From Chaetoderma sp. LZ-2023a (lineage: Eukaryota > Mollusca > Caudofoveata > Chaetodermatida > Chaetodermatidae), in contig CM067370.1 in the NCBI GenBank assembly GCA_034401795.1, forward strand, positions 57,829,295 to 57,893,294: DNA of 64,000 nt. The letters are read 5' to 3'. Made by a program: the position numbers and the translations under genes. Numbering within the stretch: position 1 is the first letter of the stretch; each line of letters starts with the position of its first letter. This document shows, one piece after another, positions 50,022-61,907 of this stretch. A model generated the notes under the pieces. It did not search any database, was not told where the DNA came from, and saw nothing but the letters and a program-made list of their open reading frames with translations.

Positions 50022-52372
50022 AAGCGATCCAGTGATCGAGAGCATCCTCGGCCAGGGGCCGAACAGGTTGGACCTGTACTAGCTGCGATCGACAGATATT
50101 ACGCATATGACTTCAGTTTCCATAGCTACCAGTAGCCAACCCACCGCACTAAAACAGTTTTTGTAACTCCCCATCTGCGGGAGTAATTTGGAACTTTTGA
50201 TAATCGTTCACGAATACTACATCTACATTCGGAACACAAACTTGCGGTGAGGCCTTTGCTGCCTGGATATGTGAGTATAGATGTAGAGGCAGGATGTTCT
50301 TTGATGGATGACTCGCCGGATCTGCCGGCCACGCCTAAAAGTGGTATTTCAAATGATGACGCACCAATCATGTAGGTTCTTTCAACTTTCGACCGCAGCA
50401 AGTAAACTGCCTGGTGCGTCTTCAGAGCTGGTTGACGTACCCAGCACCGTGAAGCTTTGTTTTGTATCTCCATTTGCCTCTAACAACTCCCGCTAGTGAT
50501 CGGGTTGTTTACACCGTTCATCGGTGTACGGGAACTTTCTTCACCATGTAGTACTATCGTATCTTTTACTGACTGCTCGTTAGACATTCTATTAGGCCTA
50601 CAGCATTAAGTGATGTACTCCCACCATGAACATTCTTACGGGACTCTTGTTTGCTGAAAACAGCTTACGGGAACCAACCTGCGGGAACCAGCCTGCGGAA
50701 CTTTCTAGCTTCCGGAGAGCGCATCATCTCACGTCGACTATGGATTGACGTGTCAATGTCAGTGACACGGTAGCCTAACTTGGGACTGACTACCAAGTAC
50801 TCGAGTAACTATACTTCACCGTTTAATTATTTCTCTATATAGGTTTTGTTAATTATCTCGTATCCGTACTAACGGTTCCGATGACTAAAAGGAACCATGA
50901 TGGTCTTAGGACCAATAGTTAAAATTTTTGTATTTGTTAAATAGTTATTTTCATTTTCCTCAATGTGTTGCTAACTGCACTAGTAGGTTCGTTAACCTGT
51001 ATTACTCTATATATATATATATATATATATCTTAATCATTGCCACCGTATTGTTTGTTCTGGTTAGATTACGTATGTATATGGCCAGTGGCCATCCGTTA
51101 AACTGTTTTGCTTAAGTTATAGAAAATATAGGAATGCAGTGCACGTAGGAAACACTATACAGCAACATTTATATATGCAGCATTTTCTCCCGCCACCAAT
51201 AATTTTTCACTAAGGTCACTGTCCGTGCTATAACTCTGTTTAGCCCGGCATGCTACCGACTAAACCTTTTCTATTCAGCTCGATAGGATTGGTTTAAAAT
51301 GATTAGAGACAATTTCTTCATTACACACTATGTAAAATACTCTTCTCTTCTGGCAGTGCGATAATCTAGCCCCGCACTCCGGTAAGACTCATAACTCCAA
51401 GATTTTGTCTTCATATTCCTCTTAGCCTTGTGGCTTCTTAATTGTTTGGATGTCCCTATCCGCACCATGGGCTGATCAGACTCTGGGAAACTATTGGGGT
51501 TTCCGAGCGGTGATGGCTAGGGTGCGGTATCACATACACATTCCCATGTATCTTCGGATACTTAGTGGATAGTACTTTAAGCCAATGTAGGAAAGCGCTG
51601 CGAAAACACATGTATTAATTATTATTTTATGACAACCCTCCCGCACTGCAGTGCAAAACTGGCAACTTGTATATAAACCTAACTACAGGTTAAACGGTTA
51701 GTTCCATAGGACCCGGTGATGGGCGAGATACGTGTTCTCATCAAATTCTGTTAAAATGTCTGGGCATGATATTCAGATCTCCTCACCCAAACTAGCACTA
51801 GGAGTAGTGCCCGCGTGAGGCACATCACCTTTTCGTCTGAGATAGCCTTCTGCCTTTCAACTTAGAGGTATAATAACTTATATTAAGTTAAAGAGCTATG
51901 TCTCATGTACGGGAGCCTCCCTTGCGGGGATACCTTTGCGGACCTACGAGTCTGTGTGGTAACTCCGGGAGCCCCATGTGTAAAAGTTCATCTACCTGCC
52001 TCTATGTTTTGTATTTTCGTATGCTCTTATTGTAGTTTTATCTAGCATATTTTTCAATTAGTTAGGTAAACTCATTGTATAGACTTATATTTTTAGGTCA
52101 CCAAATCAAATCTTGTAAGTCCATAGATCACGAAATTGCTATGGACAGGCATACTGGTGACACAAACTCTTGGGATGAGACCGTTGTGGTTAATGTTCGT
52201 GACAATGGTCGCACGACCCCACCGGGTTTTTGTTTCCCGCAGGGCAGTCTCGTTCAAGATCCGTCACCCCGAGACCGGATGCTAACCAGCATCATCACTC
52301 GTCGTGCACTTACGGCGCGGCGAGTCGACATGAGACTTCGGAACGGCCCGACACTACCTGGCGAGCTACAAG

Positions 52373-52394
52373 TGGCGCCTGATGTGGGGCTCGA
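52373..52394 (+). other. Primer-binding site, lysine tRNA type
   Basis: TGGCGCC followed after four bases by GTGGGGCTCGA. The reverse complement of the animal tRNA-Lys(CUU) 3' end has the same two blocks with the same four-base spacing (18 of 22 bases agree). It begins two bases after the LTR end, as usual for Ty3/gypsy elements. Confidence 0.75.
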
Positions 52395-52523
52395 GGAACA
52401 ACAGTAAATACGCGCAGCGAACTCACGCCCACACCATATAGTGAGCTCAGTTCAATACCATCTCCGTTCAGCGAGGACTCCCTCAATCAAGGGGTAGCCT
52501 CATACGATGAATTCTCAGCACAC

Positions 52524-54152
52524 ATGCTCACCGACTATGCCAGAAATTCTGCGGAATCAACAACTACGCACTATGACCTGTTCGAGATGCCTCACAGGCG
52601 GGAACAGAATTTAGAACCATCTCGGACGTCCGTGACAGGCCAACTCCATCAGGGCCGAATCATGGACGACTCCGACAAAGACCCGACTACGGGCATATCT
52701 ACAGCCCTTCAGACTACTATCATTCACCCGTGTCATCTACGGAGACAGTATGGCCGGGTGCTAATCCACCACAGACAACCTCCCGCACCGCCCCCTTCTA
52801 GCGAAACGCTATATTCAAGGGGAATACCGCGGAGTCATCAGGAGGAATTGACACCACCATTTCGCTGGTACATTAGTCATGCCACATCATAACCGTCAGC
52901 CACTTTCACCACCGCCATATGAGGAACGACAATCCTCACCGCGGGAGGAACGACCGCGCACACTTCACCGCAATCCGCCTCCAGGTCATAGACCCATGCC
53001 GGTCTATGGCTCAACAAACGGGGCAGACTCAGTAAATTGGAGTACGCATGTCCTAGCTCCTCGACATTGGCATCGACGGGAGACACTAACACCACCACCA
53101 CCGACACCACGACCGACTACAGTACAATCCTCACCCCAGATACCCGCACCACCCAGATTTCAACCACCTCACTCTTCCCGCGGTTTTGGCCGAGTCATCC
53201 TCCCTCCCGAATTTAGCGGGGAGAATGACTGGACCAACTATAAAATCCAGTTCGAAATAATAAGTCGGACTAACCGCTGGGACGATAGACGGATGGGTGA
53301 GTATCTTGCAGCAAAATTTTCGGGAAAAGCCCTGCAAGTTCTTGCGGATCTGGGAACGGATTGTACACCCAACTGGAACAAGCACTCGCGGAGCGATTTG
53401 GCGACACAGCTCTCGGAGAAACTAGTCGTCTGCAACTTTAAAATCTTCGACGACGCGCGGGAGAAACTCCTGAGTTAGCTAGCCGAATTAGGAGGCTAGT
53501 CACCCGCACCTATCCGAGCACCAATACAGAGGGCGTGATTCATTTGTATCTAGACACCTTCATCGATGCATTAAGCGGTGAACCCGCCTTGAAAGAAAAA
53601 CTTTTTCAGCGACCACGGGAGTTTGGCCCAATTAACGGCAACCACGGTACGCATTGAGAACTTTCTGGATGGGAAATGAATAACCGACGCCAACTCCATC
53701 CTATCAACGAGATAGGGGGTGCAGCTATCGCCCCGCCGGCTAGTGCTCCCCCAGATCATCGACACCAACCACACAGACACCACCACCACCGGATATGCAG
53801 AATCCCATTCAGAATCAAGCGCCTGGAGGAAGGGGCCATGCCCGTAGAGGAGGGTACAACGGAGCCCCCGGGCGCGGGAAACCACAACAACAACGGCAAC
53901 ATGAGAGAGTGGATAGACGAGATTAATAAACAGATCTCCGCACTCACCAATTTGGTAACCACACTCAGCACCAACCTCGCCACCACACAGTTTAGAACAA
54001 CAAACACTACCAGCACCGCACCGCCACCGAACACCTGTTTCGGATGCGGTCAGCCAGGACATTGGAGGGAGCGGTGTCCTAACCGACCTCCCTCCACAAC
54101 GCCTGCTCCAGACCGCAGCACACCGCAACCAGAGAAACAGTCAAACTCCTAA
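52524..54152 (+). pseudogene. Ty3/gypsy gag, frameshifted
   Basis: First ATG candidate at 52524 opens a Pro/Arg/His-rich frame to 52892. A second frame from 52879 has the Pro-rich region and then the capsid start ILPPEFSGENDWTNYKIQFE, followed by WDDRRMGEYLAAKFSGKAL, typical of Ty3/gypsy capsids. It stops at 53478; capsid text continues in another frame (GVIHLYLDTFIDALSGEPAL, about 53530-53590). The nucleocapsid frame (53676-54152) ends with a CCHC zinc knuckle, CFGCGQPGHWRERC (54036-54077). Gag would form the particle and bind RNA. At least two frameshifts, so no intact protein. Confidence 0.85.
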
Positions 54153-54548
54153 GGGTACCGAATTACAAGGAGCCACTTCGGTGCCCGTATCCTTCTCCTG
54201 GCTCGACTGCGGCTTTCACACAACAACGTTCAGTGACTAACCATCATCCACAGAAATCAGCTTTCACACCAAAATCCACGGCTTCCAATATGTCTTTGCC
54301 TACGTTGCCTCCCCCATCCGCAACAAGGCCATCCCCTTCTTTTTCAACACACGACAAACCTTTCGTATGTAAAATGGCAGTAGTAGGTTGTAGTACCTCC
54401 GCTGAAAGCACCACGTCCCGCCACCAAGACACCAGATTCTCGGTGCCCCCTTGTCGTATGCAGAGCACCACCCCAATCAGCATCATCTCCCGCATCCACA
54501 GACAGTAGCGATTCAGGAGAGACAATTCATTCCGCCTCATGGATTCGC

Positions 54549-55214
54549 ATGCACCGACATAGACTGAAAAACGCACGTCCATGGAAACCGGATAGAACTT
54601 ATCCGTCTTCCCATACGCGCCGCCGTCTATACCAATACTGCTCACTCGGAAACGACAACAACAACACCCACCATTGCTACCCCCAGCTCCGTCTTCACCG
54701 CAGCAGAGATGACGGACTGGCCCATTCCTCACTCAGCCACCTGCAACATTACGAGAAGCAATATGGAAACAGTTGGAATATATACAGAGTGATGCTGCTC
54801 CAACGTCATTATCGTGGACGGTATCATTGGAAACTTCCGCAGGTTCATCGAAAAGTAATTTACAAATGTGCCTGTCTGTTTAGTGGAGTTTCTACAAGCG
54901 CCACCGTCGACACCGGCGCTTCTATTACAGTTTTTAACCAGCGCTTGTATGAGAGCATCCCACCTCATAAAAAGCCCCCCCCCCCACCCACCCCCCTTAA
55001 GCCTACAAATATTTACCTACAGATGGCTACGGGAGTAGATGTACCCATGGCCAGTGTGGTTAATTTAGTCATTCAAATAGAGGAAATGCAATTCATTCAG
55101 AGAGTTGGCATCGCCTCCATTCATAACGACGCCCTACTTGGCTCTGATTTTCTCAGTGCCAGCGAAGCCATCATACACTGCAGACAACAGGAACTCGACA
55201 TACACGGCCGATGA
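54549..55214 (+). CDS. Ty3/gypsy retropepsin-like protease region
   Basis: The frame contains ATVDTGASITVFN (Asp codon 54909-54911), the retropepsin active-site motif, and later LLGSDFLSA, the matching ILG-like motif about 75 residues on. It would cleave Gag and Gag-Pol. The upstream half of this frame (54549-54880) is low in similarity and may not be translated; protease probably starts near 54860. A C-rich run (54976-54995) encodes a poly-Pro insertion between the two motifs and may be a slippage expansion. Normally made as part of a Gag-Pol fusion; here separated from gag and RT by stops. Confidence 0.75.
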   Translation: MHRHRLKNARPWKPDRTYPSSHTRRRLYQYCSLGNDNNNTHHCYPQLRLHRSRDDGLAHSSLSHLQHYEKQYGNSWNIYRVMLLQRHYRGRYHWKLPQVHRKVIYKCACLFSGVSTSATVDTGASITVFNQRLYESIPPHKKPPPPPTPLKPTNIYLQMATGVDVPMASVVNLVIQIEEMQFIQRVGIASIHNDALLGSDFLSASEAIIHCRQQELDIHGR

Positions 55215-55349
55215 ATACCCCTCGGACCAGCATCATCATTATACGATACGTGTGCAGTAATACTATCAAGTACTGCCACGGTTGGGCCGGGACAGGAACG
55301 GATCCTATGGGCCACCGCACCACAGTTAGGAAGCAACACACACATCGCC

Positions 55350-56340
55350 ATGCTGGAACCCGACCCTGATTATATGATCGCCTCACAATGCGCAAGTCCC
55401 CGCATAATAGTGGACACCACTGATAAAGGGAAGATACCCTTTAGAGTGTTCAATGGTACCGCAGATCCCATCACCCTGGAACCAGGAGTACGCTGCAGCC
55501 ATTTAGTGGACATAATTTCACTGGAAACACCTGCACTTTCTGATACAACACCACCGCTGACTGATGATTTACCTGAACATCTATACGATTTATATCTGCG
55601 TGCCACTGTTGGATTACTGCAATCACAAAAACCAGAAATTCGGAAACTATTACATAAATATCGCGATAGTTTCTCCTCCGGAGATATGGATCTCGGAGAG
55701 ACTCATCTCGTACGACACTCCATCGATACAGGCAATAATCGCCCCGTACGAAGTCTTCCTGTTCATAATGAAGCGGAAGCACACCAACAAGTAAATGACA
55801 TGTTGCGAACGGGTATTATCGAACCCTCAGCTTCTCCATGGGCTAGCCCTATAGTGCTAGCAGGCAAAAAGGATGGAACCTTGCGGTTTTGTATTGACTA
55901 CCGCCGCCTTAATGATATTAGCGTTAAAGACGCTTATCCGTTACCACGGATAGATCAGGCCTTGGATTCCTTGTCCGGAGTCGAGTGGTTTTGTACCCTT
56001 GATTTAGCTAGCGGTTACTAGCAAGTAGCCATGGAGGAAGCTGATATGGAAAAGACAGCATTCGTTTGTAGGGACGGTCTTTTCCAATTCCGCAAGATGC
56101 CATGCGGCTTGTGCCACGCTCCCAGAACTTTTTAACGACTCATTGAGCAGGTATTGACTACCCTGCAATGGGAGATCTGTCTGTTACATCGATGACGTAA
56201 TCGTCTTCGGACCCATGTTTGGGCAAACCTTGATCAATTTGGACACCATGCTTTCCTAGTTCCGCACGGCCAATTTGCAACTCAAACCAAAAAAATGTCA
56301 TCTCTTCAGACAGAGCGTCGAGTTCCTGGGACACGGCATA
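55350..56340 (+). pseudogene. Ty3/gypsy reverse transcriptase, broken
   Basis: The frame from about 55350 holds HNEAEAHQQVNDMLRTGIIE, SPWASPIVLAGKKDGTLRFC, DYRRLN and CTLDLASGY, all classic Ty3/gypsy RT blocks. It stops at TAG 56019-56021 where Gln or Trp is expected, then resumes with KTAFVCRDGLFQFRKMPCGL. The next frame change brings the catalytic YIDD (56185-56196) and LKPKKCHLF and VEFLGHGIS in a different frame. The catalytic residues are still in the DNA, but the protein cannot be read through. Confidence 0.9.
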
Positions 56341-56344
56341 TCAG

Positions 56345-57229
56345 GTGATGGAGTGGTTACACAGCCATAAAAAAACTACGGCAGTAGCAGAGTGGCCTCG
56401 GCCCTCTTCGGTTACGGAGACGGGAAGTTTCCTTGGCTTATGCCAGTACTATCGCCGTTATATCCGACATTTCAGCGAGATTGCTTCACCCCTCTACCAG
56501 ATCACCGAGAAAGATCGACCCTTTGAGTGGACGAGTGAGTGTGAAGGCTCCTTCAAGGCGCTGAAGGAACTCTTGATGACCGCCCCGATTCTTGCTCGCC
56601 CTAATCCAAACCTCGATTTCATCTTAGACACTGATGCGTCAGCTTTTGCTATCGGCGCAGTTCTATCACAGGTCACCGAAGACGGAACAGAGCAGGTGTT
56701 GGGTTATGGTTCACATACTCTGAATAAAACGGAGAAAATATACGCAACCACCAAGCGAGAATTATTGGCGGCGGTCCATTTCGTCAAATATTATAAACAC
56801 TTCCTGTACGGGCGCCCTTTTAGACTCCGTACAGACCATGCCTCACTACGGTGGCTCAGGAACTTTAAAAATCCGGAGGGCCAGGTAGCGAGATGGCAGG
56901 AATCCCTGCAGGCCTATAACTTTAATGTTGTTCACCGTCCCGGCAAATTGCATGGAAATTCCGACGCCCTTAGCAGAATCGGCGCGGAGGCTGAACACGA
57001 AGAGGCTGATGACAAGTGGAGTGTGAATTGGACCGGGCTGACATCTCCGGAGTTGCCCGAACTGAGTTGCTCAGAGTGGAATCCGGAGAAAATCGCACAC
57101 CACCAAACAACAGATGTGCAGACACAAAATATGTACGCATGGATTCAAGAGGGGGTACGTCTTCCTAAGGAATCGGTGACACCTTTATCCCCCACGGCTA
57201 AATATTATTACCAACATTCTGTACATTAA
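56345..57229 (+). CDS. Ty3/gypsy RT connection and RNase H
   Basis: Opens with the end of the RT (SFLGLCQYYRRYIRHFSEIA) and then the RNase H: DTDASAFAIGAVLSQ (first Asp), TKRELLAAVHFVKYY (Glu), RTDHASLRWL (Asp) and VHRPGKLHGNSDALSR (last His and Asp). The domain is complete and uninterrupted for about 290 residues, then stops at 57229, eight bases before the integrase frame. It degrades the RNA strand of the cDNA hybrid. Confidence 0.88.
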   Translation: MMEWLHSHKKTTAVAEWPRPSSVTETGSFLGLCQYYRRYIRHFSEIASPLYQITEKDRPFEWTSECEGSFKALKELLMTAPILARPNPNLDFILDTDASAFAIGAVLSQVTEDGTEQVLGYGSHTLNKTEKIYATTKRELLAAVHFVKYYKHFLYGRPFRLRTDHASLRWLRNFKNPEGQVARWQESLQAYNFNVVHRPGKLHGNSDALSRIGAEAEHEEADDKWSVNWTGLTSPELPELSCSEWNPEKIAHHQTTDVQTQNMYAWIQEGVRLPKESVTPLSPTAKYYYQHSVH

Positions 57230-57236
57230 TGACTGT

Positions 57237-58763
57237 TTGGTAGTCCCGGAAAGTTATCGACAACTTATATTGAAACAACTACACGATAACGCCGGACATT
57301 TAGCCGTCGAAAGGACTGTTGCCCGTATCAAATTGAGATTCCACTGGATCTGGATTCGTGATAGTGTCAAGGCATGGGTTGCCAAATGTATCCCGTGCCA
57401 AAGACGCGCTGTTGGCCAACACCATATCGCACCATCGCAAATTATGATTGTTGGTGCACCATGGGAGCGAGTGGCTATCGACGTGCTCGGACCCGTGAAT
57501 ACGACGGATGATGGAAATAAATACATCCTCGTATTAAAAGATTATTTTATGAAGTGGGTAGAAGCATTTGCTTTGACGGACCAAGAGGCATCCACTGTAG
57601 CGGAGGTCTTGGCAAGTATGTGTTCTGCCGCTTTGGTATGCCTTATGAATTGCATTCCGATCAAGGAAGTAATTTTGAGAGCCGGCTCATATCAGAGCTC
57701 TGCAAATTATTCCATATCGTCAAAACATGGACAACTCCGTACCACCCCCGGAGCGACGGGATGGTAGAGAGATTCGGCAGAACTCTCGCAGAGATGCTTA
57801 CCAAGGAAACACGCCTTGATTGTAGAGATTGGGATCTACAGCTCCCGTATGTGCTCATGGCTTACCACACTTCGGAACATTCCAGCACGGGCTACACCCC
57901 TGCTCGGCTAATGTTAGGCCGTGAATTAGCCTTACCCCTAGACCTGGCCATGCCACGGATACCAGGGGAGAAAAATTCACCATCTCTGTCGAACTCTTGC
58001 GGAAATGGATAGAACAAGCCCATGAGTGAGAGAAACACTATCTACTGCACACCAGCGGCAAAAGACATGGCACGACCGGAGAGTGCATGGAGATCCATAT
58101 GAAGCAGGAAGAATGGTTTGGGTACACGATTCACGACGGTCTGCAAACATGCCAAGTAAACTGAGTTACCAGTGGAAAGGCCCCTATGTGGTAGTAGGTA
58201 AGACGTCGGACGTGACCTACTGCATCGGAGCTTCGGATGGCCTGTCCTCAGTCATCCACTTTGATCGACTTAAACCTTGTGTCAGTGACGACCCAGCACC
58301 AGAGCTCGGACTGGGCGTTTCACATGACACTGGTACGCAGACAGATATTTCTGCGGAAATTAGTATTCCCATGGTTAGCGCAGAGCACTGCGGTGCCAGT
58401 TCAGCCCCAGTTCTACCAAGCCAGAATGTGGATGAACAAGCGGCTAACGATGACGAGATACATACTCGCCCTCTCCCTCCTCAGCGTGGGTCTACTAGAT
58501 CTGGGAAGTCATATCTGAAGAATTTTGTGTTTGTTTTGTCCAAGGGACCGGATGCAAAAGTCGTTCCTCTGATCTCTTCCCACTCCCACCCACTTCATGC
58601 TATGCCGCCAATCATAGAGTTATCACAAGCAGAAGCTGAGGCTGACCCAAGCCATGCTTCCTGTGGGGTGGGACATGTGGTGAATAGCATGGAAGTGAAG
58701 AGGCTGGATGAAGCCTTGGCGTGTCTAGAACCGCAGAACCGTACAACAAGGTGTACCCGATGA
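57237..58763 (+). pseudogene. Ty3/gypsy integrase, frameshifted
   Basis: Starts VVPESYRQLILKQLHDNAGH and continues through the HHCC zinc-binding domain (H...H, then KCIPCQRR). Catalytic core: AIDVLGPVNTT (first Asp), then a frameshift near 57610 to LHSDQGSNFES (second Asp) and GMVERFGRTLAEML (Glu). A second shift near 58010 leads to the C-terminal part, RMVWVHDSRRS and YQWKGPYVVVGKT (GPY/F-type module), followed by a long low-similarity tail. It would insert the cDNA; it is inactive here through at least two frameshifts although the DDE residues remain. Confidence 0.88.
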
Positions 58764-60909
58764 CCTCCCAAAAATGCCAAACCAATTACCCCCAAGCGGC
58801 ACCCATATCTCCCGCCGCACCAATACCCCAAATCCAATTGGCGTCCCTTATCTACACACCAAGTTCGGACATCATCAGCCCGGTCCAATTCACACTCCAC
58901 TTGTCATCTGTTGACCGTCAATCTTCAGGTATGAGACAGACTGCTGCAAAAGAGGTGGCATCCCGCACCGCACCAACCAACATTACCCCCCGCGGTGGGC
59001 AGGGAAGCAGCCTGTTCAACAGACTCTCAGCTCAAATTTTCCTGCTGTCTAAAAACTACGACGGGACACCAACTGTCGTGTAACGGGAGATGACCACATC
59101 CCCCTATCCAAAGGCCGCCCCATCCAATAGGCCTACCATACTCCCCCGTGAGCTGTCAGAACATCACACAACAGACAGAACGTCAACACTTACAAAGAAC
59201 ACACCTGCCTTTAAGACTGGATGCGCCAATTCATCATTGCGCCTACATCACATACTTGCTCAGTTATACTCAGCATAACGGAGACATTCAACATCGGCAA
59301 CAACAGCATTTAGCAGCACCTACCGGTCTTGATTAATTACTGGTAAAGACATAAATGTTTCCGCGACAAATTCCTTCTGCACAGAACTGCGGGAGAAGTA
59401 ATACCTCCCGCAGACTACATCTCCCGTAAATAACAACAGACTTGGTGTTCACCAGCATGGAAAACTGGAATGCGCCCACTTCGCCTATAACATTAGCATC
59501 ATACAGCAGCCCGGACATCCCGACAGCATTATCATCAACAGAATGCAACCAACAAATCTCCCGCACACACCTTATCCAGTTACGGGAGAACTGATCATAT
59601 GGATATCAGGAATGCACACAGCCATCTACAGTACGCGTCACGGGAGAGACGCTTGTCCAGCGTCCTCCCCTACCCCTTTCTCCCGACATCGTATGGAAAC
59701 AGCTAAACTACATACGTCATCTACCGAAAAGTTGAAATCGACGATGGTTTGATCAAAGTTACGACAGCATCAAACAGGTCATCTTCGCTCTAAAGTAACT
59801 CTGTCCCGCCCATGGGCTCGACCATTACAGAGTGAAATACCCTCCGTGTTTGATAAAGTTGACATTCACGCCACCTCTCCCTCCCACCTCCCGTACCCGG
59901 CAGCCATAAACACGTCACCATCACCACAGCGCAAGTACCATCCACAGAGAACCAGTCATGCATAACAGATTCAAATCACCAACATGACAGAAGCACAGAC
60001 ACTCAGGTTGACTGTATTCACAATCTCCGAACGACAGTGTTGTAATTGTAAAAATTGTGACACACATGTTTGCGAGTTGTACTGTAATTTAGCCATTACT
60101 AAAATGGTACAAATATGTTTGGTCTAGACTGGGACGGAGCTGGTTCTATCCATCAAGGAGAATGCTTGGCCAGCCCTCCCGCTTGGAAAACACAGCCATC
60201 TTGACGGAATCAGTAACATTGATCTACCGCATGAATAGATCTGTTTAAACCACGCATAAAAATTACAAACACTTACCAAGACGCATGTTAAAGAACTTGC
60301 GCAAATACGGGACATAAAGATCTTGATGTAACATCTATATTTTCATCTCTCGCTTCTTCAACAGACTACATCTCAGCAACAGCATTTTAACCGTCGCCAT
60401 AGACAGCATACACGGTTCCGATCAACCACGTGCCTTTTAAAGCCACGTGACATTTACTACTATTTCCAGTGAGTTGGATCAAAAGCTTTAAACAAAAGTC
60501 GCCCCAAAAAATGCAACTACCACAGCGTGATGGAGGAGTGGCGAGAGTGAGTCCGGGAGAGTACCACTGACATCACCTGGCTTCCACGCACCCAATCAGG
60601 CGCTCCAGCCTAAAATTTGAATAGGCAAGTTTATAAGCATCCAGCCTGGAAAACCGCTTCACGCTAATTAAAAGGTGAGGCACTGCAAGGACAAAGTAGT
60701 ACCGCGTTCTTATGTTGATCGGAGGCTGTTGAATGTGCGAAATAAAGACAAGTTTAATGAGCCATTCTTCCTATAGTTACAACTACTCCCCCTATATGGG
60801 AGGAATTACTAAGACTTCCAGGCGAAAAGTAAGGAAAAGTAAGGAAATATTCACATAAGAATGACTGAATCACCTGTAAAACATTTCAGGTGTGGTCATC
60901 CGCCTCCTG
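58764..60909 (+). other. Non-coding part of the LTR element, with poly(A) signal
   Basis: No reading frame with recognisable similarity. CTCCCGC / GCGGGAG words recur on both strands (for example 59387, 59410, 59430, 59561, 59582, 59640, 59692). AATAAA at 60741-60746 could end transcripts that come from the 5' LTR, just before the internal promoter. A weaker ACTGACATCACC...TTATAAGC arrangement at about 60566-60640 may be a decayed extra promoter copy. Confidence 0.45.
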
Positions 60910-60937
60910 TGACGTCATCAAATAATATAAAAGGAGG
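60910..60937 (+). promoter_or_regulatory. Internal CRE-TATA promoter inside the LTR element
   Basis: TGACGTCA (60910-60917) followed 16 bases later by TATAAAAGGAGG (60926-60937). In the LTR the same two elements are 15 bases apart and TATAAAAGGAG is identical; both are preceded by CCTG and followed by AAGC. Upstream is an inverted pair CACCTG/CAGGTG (about 60870-60895). The sequence between is otherwise different, so it is not simply a copied LTR. It points at the ORF starting 61146. Confidence 0.7.
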
Positions 60938-61145
60938 AAGCACGCTCTGAAACTTTGTCTTCCCGTCAAAACTCGACACCAGGGAAGAACATAGCATTAG
61001 GCTTCTTTTCATGTCGCAAACTAAATTCTGCTGTTTTTCTTATTATTTTGTTATTATATTTGGCCTGGAAAGTTATAAACCATGAAGAGATAGGGCATTA
61101 GGTTTTGAATAAAGTTACCGCAACTGACTACCATGCGGGAACGAG

Positions 61146-61907
61146 ATGTCACTTCTTGAAGATCTAGAGTTGTCGGATTCCTCAGAAGAAGAAGAAGAAT
61201 CTGTGCCAGTTCCGAAGCGGTTCCCGTGTACCTCATTGTTGACTAGCGGAGAGCCATGTACCAGAACTTTCACTAGAAAATCCGACCGCACCCATCATAT
61301 TAATAAGGATCATCTCTTTCAGTCAGCCTTTTGTGTGACGTGCCAGTACCTCTACATCGCTACTCGCTACGGGATCACTCGCGCGCTCCGGCATCATCAT
61401 CGTGTGTTGGAAGTGACATTAGTTCCTGGGGAAGAGAACGAGGATCGTGCCGTTCTAGCCACCCGCTTCGAATCTCGGCTCCCGGTCAAGGTTCTCCCGA
61501 CCGAGAAAATGGGCCGCACGAAGAACACTACTTGTAGATATCCCATTGGACATCGTCTTCCCGTGGCTACAGCAAGTAACGTACCGACAGCCAGATGTGC
61601 AATTCTGCCCGCAGTCGCGTCTGGAAGTGTTATGCCGGTACCTATCACTTCATCCACACCGGTCCTGAAGCAAAGTAGGAAGCAGAAATCTCCCGTAAAA
61701 TCCAGTGCGGCAGCTCCCGCATCAGTTACTAGCCAGTCAGCTACAGTTACCACACCCGCCACCGTAAAATCACAGACAATAGCAGCCAGTCAGCCAATCT
61801 CAGTGATGATTACGACACCTGCGGAGATAGACATTTCCAGTTATCCACAGTCTCCATCTCCACCTGAACTTACCATAGACGAAGGGCCGGACCATCACAC
61901 CCTGTGA
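61146..61907 (+). CDS. Intact 253-codon zinc-finger-like ORF of unknown function
   Basis: ATG at 61146; two tiny upstream ORFs precede it (ATG 61082, ATG 61133, the second overlapping the start). N-terminal acidic stretch DSSEEEEESVPVP. Residues about 27-60 have C-x9-C-x12-H-x4-H (FPC...EPCTRTFTRKSDRTHHINKDH), a stretched C2H2 finger, followed by CVTC and an HHH triplet that could be a second one. The C-terminal half is Ser/Thr/Pro/Ala-rich with a KQSRKQKSP basic patch. It sits between pol and the 3' LTR, where other gypsy elements carry env, but has no signal peptide or membrane segment. It stays open while gag and pol are broken. A nuclear DNA- or RNA-binding regulator is possible, unproven. 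Confidence 0.6.
   Translation: MSLLEDLELSDSSEEEEESVPVPKRFPCTSLLTSGEPCTRTFTRKSDRTHHINKDHLFQSAFCVTCQYLYIATRYGITRALRHHHRVLEVTLVPGEENEDRAVLATRFESRLPVKVLPTEKMGRTKNTTCRYPIGHRLPVATASNVPTARCAILPAVASGSVMPVPITSSTPVLKQSRKQKSPVKSSAAAPASVTSQSATVTTPATVKSQTIAASQPISVMITTPAEIDISSYPQSPSPPELTIDEGPDHHTL

Larger units (their letters stand above)
49471..52370 (+). repeat. 5' LTR, ~2.9 kb
   Basis: Begins TGTGGTTCGGATCGACC, the same as the 3' LTR start at 63453. The end is set by the primer-binding site at 52373: the last bases are CTACA, giving the TGT...ACA ends expected of an LTR. An inverted sequence (GTACCAGCT/AAGCTGGGTAC) lies near the start in both LTRs. U3 holds the promoter elements listed separately. The 540 bases comparable to the 3' LTR show about 30 differences by eye plus a GAGAGAGA expansion in the 3' copy, so the insertion is not recent. 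The part beyond about 50010 cannot be compared in this window. Short ORFs inside (for example 52075-52407) are not gag. Confidence 0.75.

Noticed and set aside
50126-50496. ORFs of 62-115 codons on both strands just after the LTR TATA box
   Set aside because: Inside the LTR R/U5 region, no similarity to any protein, overlapping on opposite strands.
52075-52407. 110-codon ORF as possible gag start
   Set aside because: It lies within the LTR and crosses the primer-binding site, so it is upstream of the internal region.
53571-54128. 185-codon minus-strand ORF opposite gag
   Set aside because: It is the shadow of the Pro/His-rich gag frame on the plus strand.
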